Source: SZUA-545 sp050297855
GTDB taxonomy: Bacteria > Campylobacterota > Campylobacteria > Campylobacterales > SZUA-545
Direction of reading: 5' to 3'
DNA: 25,986 nucleotides
Assembly (NCBI GenBank): GCA_050297855.1
Contig: JBNKTC010000016.1
Location: forward strand, 1 to 25,986
The notes below the pieces were generated by a model. The model saw only the letters and a program-made list of their open reading frames with translations, did not search any database and was not told the origin of the DNA. This document shows, in pieces, positions 1-6,911 of this stretch (positions are counted from its first letter, which is position 1; the number at the start of each line of letters is the position of its first letter). The position numbers and the translations under genes are program-made.

Positions 1-99
1 AATATTTTCTGAGACACCGGTAGTAGAAAACCCTTCATCTTTTCTCGCGTGATACTGAAGAAGCTCTTTTTCAATTTTGGATAATTTTTTTATTGTCAT
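1..99 (-). CDS. Partial small ORF divergent from intI, possible first integron cassette gene
   Basis: An ATG at 99 on the minus strand opens a frame that stays open for 33 codons to the window edge. The product begins MTIKKLSKIEKELLQYHARK and is lysine- and glutamate-rich. I do not recognise the family. The DNA is AT-rich, unlike the GC-rich core genes to the right, which suggests transferred origin. A weak AAGG lies about 14 bases before the ATG. Position and direction, divergent from an integron integrase, match the first cassette gene of an integron array. That role is inferred from context only: no attC site is in view and the gene is incomplete. Confidence 0.45.
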   Translation of the reverse strand, partial: MTIKKLSKIEKELLQYHARKDEGFSTTGVSENI

Positions 100-157
100 T
101 AATTTTGTCTTGCCTTTACGCTGTGTGTTCCATCAAATAACTATTTAATATCTAAAC

Positions 158-188
158 ATTATATGAAATACCGCTTATATTTTCTCAA
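158..188 (-). promoter_or_regulatory. Possible promoter for the leftward cassette ORF
   Basis: On the minus strand a perfect TATAAT (158-163) is preceded by TTGAGA (183-188) with a 19-base spacer. Transcription would start near 151, about 50 bases before the ATG at 99. The place fits a cassette promoter (Pc) of an integron. The long spacer and the AT-rich background, where TATAAT arises easily by chance, keep confidence low. Confidence 0.35.
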
Positions 189-227
189 TACTTAAACACT
201 TTAAATGTATGGATATTAATCAAGATA

Positions 228-240
228 TGACATTTTGTCA
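228..240. repeat. Perfect inverted repeat TGACA-TTT-TGTCA
   Basis: Arms 228-232 and 236-240 are perfectly complementary around a 3-base centre. It is the first of three perfect short inverted repeats, each with a 3-base centre, between the divergent ORF and intI. It could be a regulator or integrase binding site. It overlaps TTGTCA (235-240), which could be a -35 element for intI. Confidence 0.5.
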
Positions 241-286
241 TCTAATCCGTATTACACGCCTATATTGCATTAATCTTGAATGTAAG

Positions 287-299
287 TTTCCGCAGGAAA
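287..299. repeat. Perfect inverted repeat TTTCC-GCA-GGAAA
   Basis: Arms 287-291 and 295-299 pair perfectly around GCA. It lies in the probable 5' untranslated region of intI and is the second of three similar elements. Function is unknown. Confidence 0.5.
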
Positions 300-304
300 A
301 AGGC

Positions 305-331
305 GATATTTGAACAAAATGTTCGGATATC
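305..331. repeat. 12-bp stem-loop upstream of intI
   Basis: GATATTTGAACA (305-316) and TGTTCGGATATC (320-331) flank AAA. Ten of twelve positions pair as DNA, and all twelve pair as RNA if two G-U wobbles are allowed. The inner part, GAACA-AAA-TGTTC, is perfect. It may be a 5'UTR hairpin controlling intI or paired integrase-binding arms of an attI-like site. Confidence 0.55.
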
Positions 332-370
332 TGGCAGGTACGGGCTGAAAAGCACAAAGTGTTCGGATAT
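316..370. repeat. 15-bp direct repeat with 40-base period before intI
   Basis: AAAATGTTCGGATAT (316-330) recurs as AAAGTGTTCGGATAT (356-370), with one mismatch and a period of exactly 40 bases. The second copy ends just before the intI ribosome binding site. Known attI sites carry direct repeats that bind the integrase beside the crossover site. That parallel is suggestive, but neither copy contains the GTTRRRY core. Confidence 0.5.
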
Positions 371-380
371 TGGAGCAGGT

Positions 381-1343
381 ATGAAAAAGAAACTCTTGGA
401 TATCGTCAGGGAAAAGATTCGTCTGAAACATTACAGCATGCGGACGGAGAAAAGCTATGTAGGATGGATAAAACACTACATCTTCTTTCACAATAAAAAA
501 CATCCGGCTGACATGGGAAAACCCGAGATCGAAGCGTTTCTGACCTATCTGGCCGTGGAGCGTAACGTAGCGCCGAGTACGCAAAACCAGGCCTTTAATG
601 CGCTGCTTTTTCTCTATACGCAGGTATTGGGGATCGATCTTAAGGGACAGAATATTCAGGCCCTGAGGGCCAAGGAGCGTAAGCATATTCCGGTCGTATT
701 GACAAAAGAGGAGGTAACGGCGGTGCTCTCAAACCTTACCGGGATATATCAGCTCATTACATCCCTCATGTACGGCTGCGGCCTGCGCATGCAGGAGGCG
801 CTGAATATCCGGGTCAAAGATATCGACTTCGGTTTCGAGCGGGTCTATATCTGGGACAGCAAATCGCTCAAAGACAGGACCCTCCCGCTGCCACAGAGAC
901 TGAAAACCAGACTGCAGCTTCAGGCGGAACATGTCGCCGAGCTCCATCGTAACGACCTTGCCGACGGGTACGGTTCCGTGCATATGCCCCATGCCCTGGA
1001 GCGAAAATACCCGGGCGCCGCCAAAGAGACGAAGTGGCAGTATCTCTTCCCCATGAGAAATGTTGCGAGGGACCCAAGGAGCGGTACTATCAGGCGGCAC
1101 CATATGCACCCCCAGACACTGGGCAGAAATATCAAGCAGGCCGTGCAGAAAGCCGATATACACAAGCGTGTCAGCTCCCACGTCTTCCGGCACTCCTACG
1201 CTACGCATCTACTTCAAAGTGGAGTGGATATCCGCTCCATCCAGGAGCTTTTGGGACATAAAAGCGTCGAGACGACGATGATCTATACCCATGTGGTCAA
1301 GGAGCTGAATCAAGAGGGCATCAAAAGCCCGCTGGATTTTTAA
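381..1343 (+). CDS. intI: Integron integrase (tyrosine recombinase)
   Basis: This 320-residue cytoplasmic site-specific recombinase would integrate and excise gene cassettes between attI and attC sites. The N-terminal SAM-like DNA-binding domain (about 1-95) begins with the IntI-type run REKIRLKHYSMRTEKSYV. The catalytic domain shows Arg136 (GLRMQE), Lys164 (SLKDR), His267 and Arg270 (HVFRH), His293 (LGH) and nucleophile Tyr302 (IYTH), so it appears intact. Residues about 201-245 (ALERKYPGAAKETKWQYLFP, then RDPRSG and RRHH) are the extra segment that separates IntI proteins from XerC/D. The ATG at 381 is chosen because GGAG sits five bases upstream and the product then aligns with family N-termini; a longer frame from 276 would run through the repeats. 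The 3' end is convergent with olsF, 10 bases away. Confidence 0.92.
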   Translation: MKKKLLDIVREKIRLKHYSMRTEKSYVGWIKHYIFFHNKKHPADMGKPEIEAFLTYLAVERNVAPSTQNQAFNALLFLYTQVLGIDLKGQNIQALRAKERKHIPVVLTKEEVTAVLSNLTGIYQLITSLMYGCGLRMQEALNIRVKDIDFGFERVYIWDSKSLKDRTLPLPQRLKTRLQLQAEHVAELHRNDLADGYGSVHMPHALERKYPGAAKETKWQYLFPMRNVARDPRSGTIRRHHMHPQTLGRNIKQAVQKADIHKRVSSHVFRHSYATHLLQSGVDIRSIQELLGHKSVETTMIYTHVVKELNQEGIKSPLDF

Positions 1344-1353
1344 ACCAAAAACC

Positions 1354-3069
1354 TCACTCCCCGATATAACGCCGTCGCTTGGCATCCGTAATCTTCTCAA
1401 TATCCACAAGAATAAACCCGTCGACACAATCCCCAAAGTCCCGGTCGATGTTAAAGTCGAAGAACTTCACCCCGCCCTCTTCGCAGATCTCGCTGTACTG
1501 CTTGTAGAGCGTCGGGACCGTCGCACCGAAGAAGGAGAGCTCTTCGCGCAGCTTTTTGAAGTTCTCCTGGTAGGTCTCACCGGAGAAGAGGAGATCAAAC
1601 TGCGCTTTCTCCTCATAAGAGAGGGTAAACGGTGTCTGGGCTTTGACCGCTGCCGCTTCGCCGGGGAAGTAGCGGCCGTAGAAGTAGACCAGCAGCTTGA
1701 TCGCCTCTTCGCCCAGGGCGCTGCTGATACTGACGGGGCCGTACATGTAGCGGATATGGGGGTTGTTTTTCAGATACGCCCCGATCCCCTGCCAGAGGTA
1801 GTCAAGCGCCTTGGAACCCCAGTAGCGCGGCTGGACGAAACTGCGTCCCAGCTCGATGGAGCCCGGGAGGTAGGCGTTGAAGTTGTGTTTAAAATCAAAG
1901 AGCGTCGCGGAGTAGAGGCCGTCGGTGCCGTATTTGGCCCGGATCGTGTCCACTTCGCCGATACGGTACGCCCCCACGAGCTCCAGGCTCTCATCGTCCC
2001 AGAGTACGAGCTGTTTGTAGTATTTGTCGTACTTGTCCAGGTCGCGGCGCGCCCCGGTCCCCTCGCCCACTTTTCTAAAACTGATCTCGCGCAGCCGCCC
2101 GATCTCTTTCATGATGACCGGGGACTCCGCGTAGTCGACCAGGTAGATCTTTTTATTATCTTTCGTACTCCCCAGGAGGCGGGAGTGTTTGAGCTCATAC
2201 TTGATGAGCTGGCGGTTTTCGGGGTGGGCGATGGCCCGCTCGGTCGCAAAGACCCCCTTTTTACCCTTGGCAATGCGCAGCAGGTGCTTTTTGAACATCT
2301 TCGCCTTCTCTTTGGAACTGATCCCGTCGAAGGCGACGATATGTTCGGGGATCACCTCGCCGATCTTAAAGTTGATCGTCATGGCGCGCTTGTTGAACAT
2401 CTCATGGGCCAACAGCGCCGTGGAGAGGTTTTTGTAGATAAAAGATGCGGTATAGAAGAGCTTGGAGTTCTTGGCGTCGATGTAGACGGGCAGGATCCGG
2501 GATTTTGTCTTTTTGGCAAAGAAGGCGAAACCGCTCTTCCATTTGCCGTCTTTGACCCCGAAGAGACTGCCCCGGGAGACTTCGCCGGAGGGGAAGATGA
2601 TGACCGCTTCGTCGTTGTTCAGGGCGTCCAGCACCTTCTCCACCGACTTTTTGGATATCTTCTCGTTCATGTTGTCGATGGGGATAAGCAGGTCGCTCAG
2701 CTGTTCGAACTGCAGCAGGACGTCGTTGGCGACGATCTTCACATCCGGGCGCACTTCGCCCACGAGCTTGATCAGGGCCAGGGCGTCCAGAGCGCCCAGG
2801 GGGTGGTTGGCCACGATCAGCACGCGCCCGGTGGAGGGGATGTTCTCCTTGTCCCGCGCCTTGACGGCGTAGTCGACATTGAGGTATTCGAAGATCTTCT
2901 CGATGAAATCGACCCCCCGGTACTCGCCGTAGCGCTCCAGGAAACGGTTGATATCCTTGACATGCAGCAGCCTGTTCAAAAAGCCGACAGTCCCCCGGTA
3001 CATCATCTCGGGGTAGTTGTTCTTCAGCTGGGGATACTTGTTTTCCAGTACCTGTTCGACATTTACCAT
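1354..3069 (-). CDS. olsF: Bifunctional acyltransferase, probable ornithine lipid synthase OlsF
   Basis: This 571-residue protein fuses two acyltransferases. Residues about 75-290 are a PlsC-like lysophospholipid acyltransferase domain with NHPLGALD (88-95) and FPSGEVSRG. Residues about 345-571 resemble the OlsB/hemolysin-type N-acyltransferase fold (REISFRKVGEGTG, then YDKYYKQLVLWDD and RSFVQPRYWG). This order, O-acyltransferase then ornithine N-acyltransferase, is that of OlsF, which makes ornithine lipids from ornithine and acyl-ACP at the inner membrane. The ATG at 3069 is preceded by CGGAG six bases upstream; the open frame continues to 3234 but through the promoter region. Without biochemical data the acceptor is inferred; it could also be a related haemolysin-like acyltransferase. 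Confidence 0.75.
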   Translation of the reverse strand: MVNVEQVLENKYPQLKNNYPEMMYRGTVGFLNRLLHVKDINRFLERYGEYRGVDFIEKIFEYLNVDYAVKARDKENIPSTGRVLIVANHPLGALDALALIKLVGEVRPDVKIVANDVLLQFEQLSDLLIPIDNMNEKISKKSVEKVLDALNNDEAVIIFPSGEVSRGSLFGVKDGKWKSGFAFFAKKTKSRILPVYIDAKNSKLFYTASFIYKNLSTALLAHEMFNKRAMTINFKIGEVIPEHIVAFDGISSKEKAKMFKKHLLRIAKGKKGVFATERAIAHPENRQLIKYELKHSRLLGSTKDNKKIYLVDYAESPVIMKEIGRLREISFRKVGEGTGARRDLDKYDKYYKQLVLWDDESLELVGAYRIGEVDTIRAKYGTDGLYSATLFDFKHNFNAYLPGSIELGRSFVQPRYWGSKALDYLWQGIGAYLKNNPHIRYMYGPVSISSALGEEAIKLLVYFYGRYFPGEAAAVKAQTPFTLSYEEKAQFDLLFSGETYQENFKKLREELSFFGATVPTLYKQYSEICEEGGVKFFDFNIDRDFGDCVDGFILVDIEKITDAKRRRYIGE

Positions 3070-3093
3070 AATCGTCTCCGCAAATAAGTTATT

Positions 3094-3122
3094 TTTATAA
3101 TGATGGGATAACGCGGCGACAA
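3094..3122 (-). promoter_or_regulatory. Sigma-70-like promoter for olsF
   Basis: On the minus strand TTGTCG (117-122 past 3000, that is 3117-3122) and TATAAA (3094-3099) are separated by 17 bases. Transcription would start near 3087, giving a short leader that contains the olsF ribosome binding site. Confidence 0.55.
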
Positions 3123-3133
3123 TTTGGTGATAA

Positions 3134-3145
3134 TTTGTATACAAA
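3134..3145. promoter_or_regulatory. Perfect 12-bp palindrome TTTGTATACAAA, candidate operator
   Basis: TTTGTATACAAA is a perfect palindrome lying between the two divergent -35 boxes (3117-3122 for olsF, 3173-3178 for the leu leader). TGTATACA cores occur in operators of some GntR-family regulators. No regulator gene is adjacent, so the binder is unknown. Confidence 0.4.
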
Positions 3146-3172
3146 ACAGTGACAATCCCGCTGTGGCGTTTC

Positions 3173-3200
3173 TTGACATTTACCTCCAAAAAGCTATAAT
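3173..3200 (+). promoter_or_regulatory. Perfect-consensus sigma-70 promoter of the leu leader-leuA transcript
   Basis: TTGACA (3173-3178) and TATAAT (3195-3200) both match consensus exactly, with a 16-base spacer. Start would be near 3207, about 26 bases before the leader ATG. Such a strong promoter is what a gene controlled downstream of initiation, by attenuation, would be expected to have. Confidence 0.8.
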
Positions 3201-3232
3201 TCCCGTAACTAAAACATTTAAAGGAGCAGACC

Positions 3233-3322
3233 ATGCAACATACCCGTATGCATCATGTACGTATCAGTCCAACACAAGCGTTCGCTTCCCTGCTCCTACT
3301 CCTGCTACTCCCCCTGCTATAA
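3233..3322 (+). CDS. leuL: Leucine-rich leader peptide upstream of leuA
   Basis: A 29-codon ORF begins MQHTRMHHVR and ends SLLLLLLLPLL. Nine of the last ten codons are leucine (CTG, CTC and CTA mixed), followed by TAA. AAGGAG sits six bases before the ATG, and a perfect-consensus promoter lies just upstream. leuA begins 82 bases after the stop. A run of codons for the pathway end product in a short ORF before the committed biosynthetic gene is the hallmark of ribosome-mediated attenuation, as in the enterobacterial leuABCD operon. The sequence shares no long resemblance with E. coli LeuL. I see no standard U-tailed terminator between this ORF and leuA, so the way it acts on leuA is open. Confidence 0.8.
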   Translation: MQHTRMHHVRISPTQAFASLLLLLLLPLL

Positions 3323-3354
3323 ACCCGTACTTTTTTCAGACACTAGTTTTTTAC

Positions 3355-3371
3355 CGCGCAAAAAAAGCGCG
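3355..3371 (+). other. GC hairpin with A7 loop between leader peptide and leuA
   Basis: CGCGC (3355-3359) and GCGCG (3367-3371) flank seven A residues. T6 tracts lie at 3331-3336 and 3347-3352, upstream of the stem, so this is not a normal intrinsic terminator for leuA transcription. T3347-3352 could instead pair with the A-rich loop, giving mutually exclusive folds. A role in leuA attenuation is possible but not shown. Confidence 0.35.
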
Positions 3372-3404
3372 AAGAGTATTGTTAATAATTTCAGGATATA
3401 GATT

Positions 3405-5063
3405 ATGAAACCGACAACCAAATACCAACCATACCAGAGCATTGCGTTGCCCGACAGAACGTGGCCGGACCAGACCATCACCGAAGCACCCGTCTGGTGC
3501 AGTGTCGATCTTCGCGACGGCAACCAGGCACTTATCAAACCGATGAACATGGAGAAAAAACTCGCCTTCTTCGACTTCCTGGTCAAAACGGGCTTTAAAG
3601 AGATCGAGATCGGCTTCCCCTCCGCATCCAAAGTGGAGTATGAGTTTGCCAGACGGCTGATCGAGGAGGAGCGCATCCCGGACGATGTCACGATCCAGGT
3701 CCTGGTCCAGGCGCGGGAGCACCTGATCGACAAGACGCGCGACGCCCTTGAGGGGGCCAAGAACGTCATCGTCCACCTCTATAACTCCACCTCCACCGCA
3801 CAGCGGAAGATCGTCTTCGGCAAAGAGCAGGACGAGATCGTCGATATCGCCCTGCAAGGGGTCGCGTGGATCAAGGAGAAGTTTGCCGACTTCAAGGGCA
3901 ACGTCCGGCTGGAGTATTCGCCCGAAAGCTTTACGGGCACGGAGCTTGAGTTTGCCGCCCGGATCTGCAATGCCGTCATCAATGCCTGGGGGCCGACTCC
4001 GCAGAACAAGATGGTGATCAACCTCCCCGCTACGGTAGAGATGGCGACGCCCAACATCTACGCCGACCAGATCGAGTGGATGATCCGCCGCCTTGAAAAG
4101 CGGGAAAGCGTTCTGGTAAGCCTCCACGCCCACAACGACCGGGGTACGGCCGTTGCGGCGACGGAGCTTGCCTTGATGGCCGGGGCCGACCGGGTCGAAG
4201 GGACACTTTTGGGCAACGGCGAGCGGACCGGGAACGTCGATATCGTCACGCTGGGACTTAACATGTACACCCAGGGGATCGATCCGAAGCTCGACTTCCA
4301 CAACGTCGACGACATCACCGCGATGGTGGAGAAGTGTACGGAGATCCCGACCCATATCCGCCACCCCTATGTGGGCAAGATGGTCTATACCGCCTTCTCC
4401 GGTTCCCACCAGGATGCGATCAACAAGGGCCTCAGCTACCAAAGCCGCAAGGATGAAAACGGGTGGGAGGTCCCCTACCTCCCCATCGACCCCGCCGACG
4501 TGGGACGGACCTATGAGGACCTGATCCAGATCAACAGCCAGTCGGGCAAAGGGGGCGTCGCCTTTATCCTGGAGCAGAAGTTCGGCTACGAGATCCCCAA
4601 AAGCATGCATGCGGCCGTCGGCAAGGCGGTCCAGGCGGAAGCGGACAAACGGGACGATATCCTGAGCGACGACGAGATCGCCGCCATCTTCGAAACGCAA
4701 TTCCTCGGTGAACCCGAAACGATCGTCTTAAAACGTATCAAGTTCAGTACCGATTCGGATACGGGTTTGACCGGAGTGGACGTCGTGATCGTCATGGACG
4801 GGAAAGAGTATGCCGAGCAGGCCGAAGCCAAGGGGCCCGTTGAGGCGATGAAAAAGATCCTGGAAAAGGTCACCGGCATCGCCTTTGACATCAGCGACTA
4901 CCACGAACATGCCTTTAACAAAGGGGCCGACGCCCAGGCGGTGGCCTATATCGGCATTATGACCGACGAAGGGAAAAGCCGGTTCGGTATGGCCAAGGAG
5001 AACAATATCGCCCTGGCATCGATCAAGGCACTCGTACGTGCGGCAGAGACGGCGAGGGGGTGA
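3405..5063 (+). CDS. leuA: 2-isopropylmalate synthase
   Basis: LeuA condenses 2-ketoisovalerate with acetyl-CoA to 2-isopropylmalate, the committed step of leucine biosynthesis. The 552-residue product has the DRE-TIM barrel with the active-site segment DLRDGNQAL (about 35-43), the metal-ligand motif HAHNDRG (about 240-246) and LGNGERTGNVD (about 269-279). The C-terminal part (about 440-552) fits the LeuA dimer/allosteric domain where leucine binds. The length fits the long alpha-IPMS type (LeuA2-like). The ATG at 3405 has AGGA eight bases upstream. The gene follows a leucine-rich leader peptide, so control is likely both transcriptional/translational (attenuation) and by feedback inhibition. 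Its TGA stop directly abuts the stop of the convergent kinase gene. Confidence 0.95.
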   Translation: MKPTTKYQPYQSIALPDRTWPDQTITEAPVWCSVDLRDGNQALIKPMNMEKKLAFFDFLVKTGFKEIEIGFPSASKVEYEFARRLIEEERIPDDVTIQVLVQAREHLIDKTRDALEGAKNVIVHLYNSTSTAQRKIVFGKEQDEIVDIALQGVAWIKEKFADFKGNVRLEYSPESFTGTELEFAARICNAVINAWGPTPQNKMVINLPATVEMATPNIYADQIEWMIRRLEKRESVLVSLHAHNDRGTAVAATELALMAGADRVEGTLLGNGERTGNVDIVTLGLNMYTQGIDPKLDFHNVDDITAMVEKCTEIPTHIRHPYVGKMVYTAFSGSHQDAINKGLSYQSRKDENGWEVPYLPIDPADVGRTYEDLIQINSQSGKGGVAFILEQKFGYEIPKSMHAAVGKAVQAEADKRDDILSDDEIAAIFETQFLGEPETIVLKRIKFSTDSDTGLTGVDVVIVMDGKEYAEQAEAKGPVEAMKKILEKVTGIAFDISDYHEHAFNKGADAQAVAYIGIMTDEGKSRFGMAKENNIALASIKALVRAAETARG

Positions 5064-6797
5064 TCACTCTCCCGTCTCGCACGCCAGCTCGATCGTAAAG
5101 CAGACCCCCTCTTCCGTATCACGGCAGTAAAGCCTGCCGTTCATATTCTTTTCGATGATCACCTTGGACATATAGAGTCCCAGGCCGGTCCCGTTGAGCT
5201 CGCTTTTTGTGGAAAAATAGGGATCGAAGATCTTCTCCCGGATCGCGGGGTCTATCCCGCCGCCGTTGTCTTCGATGTCGATAAAGACCCGTTCCTCCTC
5301 CCGCCGGATACGGATGATCACCCTGCCGTCTTTCCGGTTTCGCTTTTCAATCGCCTCGACGGCGTTGTTCAGGAGGCTCACCACCACCTGCAGGAACTCC
5401 GTCTGATACCCGTATACCGTACAGATCTGCGGGGCTTCGTCATGGATGAACTCCAAAGCGATCCCCACCTCCTCGGTCCGAAGCCGCTCCATGGCCAGGG
5501 CAGTCGATACCTTGAGTTCAAGGGCGAAGTGGGTCTTCTTGTCACGCGGCTCGTAAAAGCTGTGGAAATCGTCGATCACGTCCGACATCTCCCGGATCTC
5601 CTTCATCGACTTCTGGACAAGACGCCGCACCTCCTCTTTGTCGAGCTCGTCCAGTTCGGAAAGCATCTCGATCTCCTGGACCAGCAGGGAGATCACCTGG
5701 ATGGGCTGACGCCAGTGGTGGGCGATGTCCCGGGTCATTTTCCCCAGGGCGATCAGGCGCGCCTGATTGTAGAGAAGCCGCTCCTGCCGGTTGTTCTCTT
5801 CAAGCTGTTCGAAAAGGCGGTTGACCGTCCGGGTCAAAGCAGTGATCTCATCCTCACCGCCTATGGTGACCGGCGGGATCTTTTTGGCGCCGAAATCGAT
5901 GCGTCCAAGCTCTGCGACCAAAGTGTAAAGACGGTTAAAGATGGAGTGGTTGAGGAATAGAAGCAGCAGGGCGATCCCCACCAGGGCGATCACGATAACG
6001 ATCACGACAAGGGTCTTGACCGTCTTGACACCGCTGAGATAGATGTCGCGTTTTTGGTCAAACTGCAGGATCCCTTCGATCCCCCCGCTCTCACCCAAAA
6101 CGGTGACACGGTTGCGGCACGAACGCGCTTCGCATTCGGCCCCTTCTCCAACTCCTTCGATCCCGGAGACCTGCAGCGTAACGGCGGTATTCATTGAAGC
6201 GGAGAGACTGTCAAGCAGCGCTTTGTCGATATAACGCCCCATCACGATCATCCCGACGGCCTCCTTGTCGCCGTTGCTGGGGATCACCGGATGCAGCGCC
6301 AGGATCAACAGCTTTCCCCCATCGTTCAGGAGATAGCTTTTGATCGTCTTTTTCTGCATGACGTCCCCGAACGCCTCTTTGGAGAGATGCTCCATAATCC
6401 GGCCGGGCGGAAGAAGTTCGGAGCGCTCCGCACCATCTCGGGTCACTTCGCCATAGACTGTCCGGCGCTTCTCGTCGACGATCTGGAGGATATGGATATC
6501 CAGTTCGTCGTTGGTATTGCGCAGGGTCCCGAAATTGCTGGTGATAAATGCCGGGTCGCGTTTTTGAAGAAACAGGTAGGCATCGTCCCAGATCGCCCAG
6601 TCCCGTACAAGCGTCTCCAGGCGATGTTTTTCCGCCTCGACAAGATGTTTCAGCTGAAGGCGTTTTTCGCTGTTTTTCTCTATCTCCAGCTGGCGGTAGT
6701 CTTCGAGGATCATATTCTGGGAGAGCCAGAGTACCGCCGCTACCGTACCGGTAATGACCAAGGAGGTATACCAAAGAGCCGTCTGCCTGATCGTCAT
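5064..6797 (-). CDS. CHASE4-like membrane sensor histidine kinase (orphan)
   Basis: This 577-residue two-component kinase has a first membrane segment at about 8-30, a periplasmic sensor at about 31-259, a second membrane segment at about 260-283, and a HAMP-like linker (about 284-340). The sensor carries RDWAIWDDAY (65-74), typical of CHASE4 domains. The dimerisation/phosphoacceptor region has IAHHWRQPI, with His360 the likely phosphorylation site. The ATPase domain shows an N box (LLNNAVEAI, about 475-483), G1 (DNGGGI, 510-515) and G2 (GTGLGL, 536-541). The ATG at 6797 follows GAGGAG five bases upstream, which is much better than the upstream alternative at 6899. No response regulator is adjacent, so the partner and signal are unknown. 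Two cysteines (222, 227) lie in the periplasmic part. Confidence 0.88.
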   Translation of the reverse strand: MTIRQTALWYTSLVITGTVAAVLWLSQNMILEDYRQLEIEKNSEKRLQLKHLVEAEKHRLETLVRDWAIWDDAYLFLQKRDPAFITSNFGTLRNTNDELDIHILQIVDEKRRTVYGEVTRDGAERSELLPPGRIMEHLSKEAFGDVMQKKTIKSYLLNDGGKLLILALHPVIPSNGDKEAVGMIVMGRYIDKALLDSLSASMNTAVTLQVSGIEGVGEGAECEARSCRNRVTVLGESGGIEGILQFDQKRDIYLSGVKTVKTLVVIVIVIALVGIALLLLFLNHSIFNRLYTLVAELGRIDFGAKKIPPVTIGGEDEITALTRTVNRLFEQLEENNRQERLLYNQARLIALGKMTRDIAHHWRQPIQVISLLVQEIEMLSELDELDKEEVRRLVQKSMKEIREMSDVIDDFHSFYEPRDKKTHFALELKVSTALAMERLRTEEVGIALEFIHDEAPQICTVYGYQTEFLQVVVSLLNNAVEAIEKRNRKDGRVIIRIRREEERVFIDIEDNGGGIDPAIREKIFDPYFSTKSELNGTGLGLYMSKVIIEKNMNGRLYCRDTEEGVCFTIELACETGE

Positions 6798-6911
6798 ATT
6801 ATCTCCTCTAATGATTTTCAGCAGGCGGCCCATGCCCCACACCACGGGACCACCCTTTACGTCAAGCCATTCTTCGTACAAGGGTATCTTTAAATACAAC
6901 TTTACTCATCA

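Noticed and set aside
312..324. GAAC-N5-GTTC as a LexA box controlling intI
   Set aside because: The Gram-positive LexA box needs a 4-base centre, the E. coli box is CTGT-N8-ACAG, and Campylobacterota mostly lack LexA. Kept only as an inverted repeat.
276..380. Upstream extension of intI from an ATG at 276 (35 extra residues)
   Set aside because: The extension runs through the repeats, has no ribosome binding site and no counterpart in IntI N-termini; the ATG at 381 has GGAG at good spacing.
100..380. Consensus attI crossover core GTTRRRY
   Set aside because: Both strands were scanned and every GTT found is followed by bases that break the RRRY pattern (for example GTTCGGA, GTTTAGA, GTTATTT).
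1756..3087. Long antisense ORF of 443 codons opposite olsF, and similar long antisense frames opposite leuA, the potassium channel, pflA and nuoL
   Set aside because: They mirror strongly conserved genes, give low-complexity products rich in Asp/Val/His/Gln, and lack ribosome binding sites. They arise from GC-biased third codon positions.
3347..3376. Intrinsic terminator (attenuator) before leuA
   Set aside because: The GC stem at 3355-3371 is followed by GAAGAG, not T residues; the T tracts precede the stem.
3124..3408. 94-codon ORF overlapping the leu leader region
   Set aside because: It reads through the promoter and the leader peptide in another frame, has no ribosome binding site, and its product resembles no protein.
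6799..6899. Longer kinase start at 6899
   Set aside because: The extra 34 residues precede the natural membrane anchor and lack a good ribosome binding site, whereas GAGGAG stands just before the ATG at 6797.
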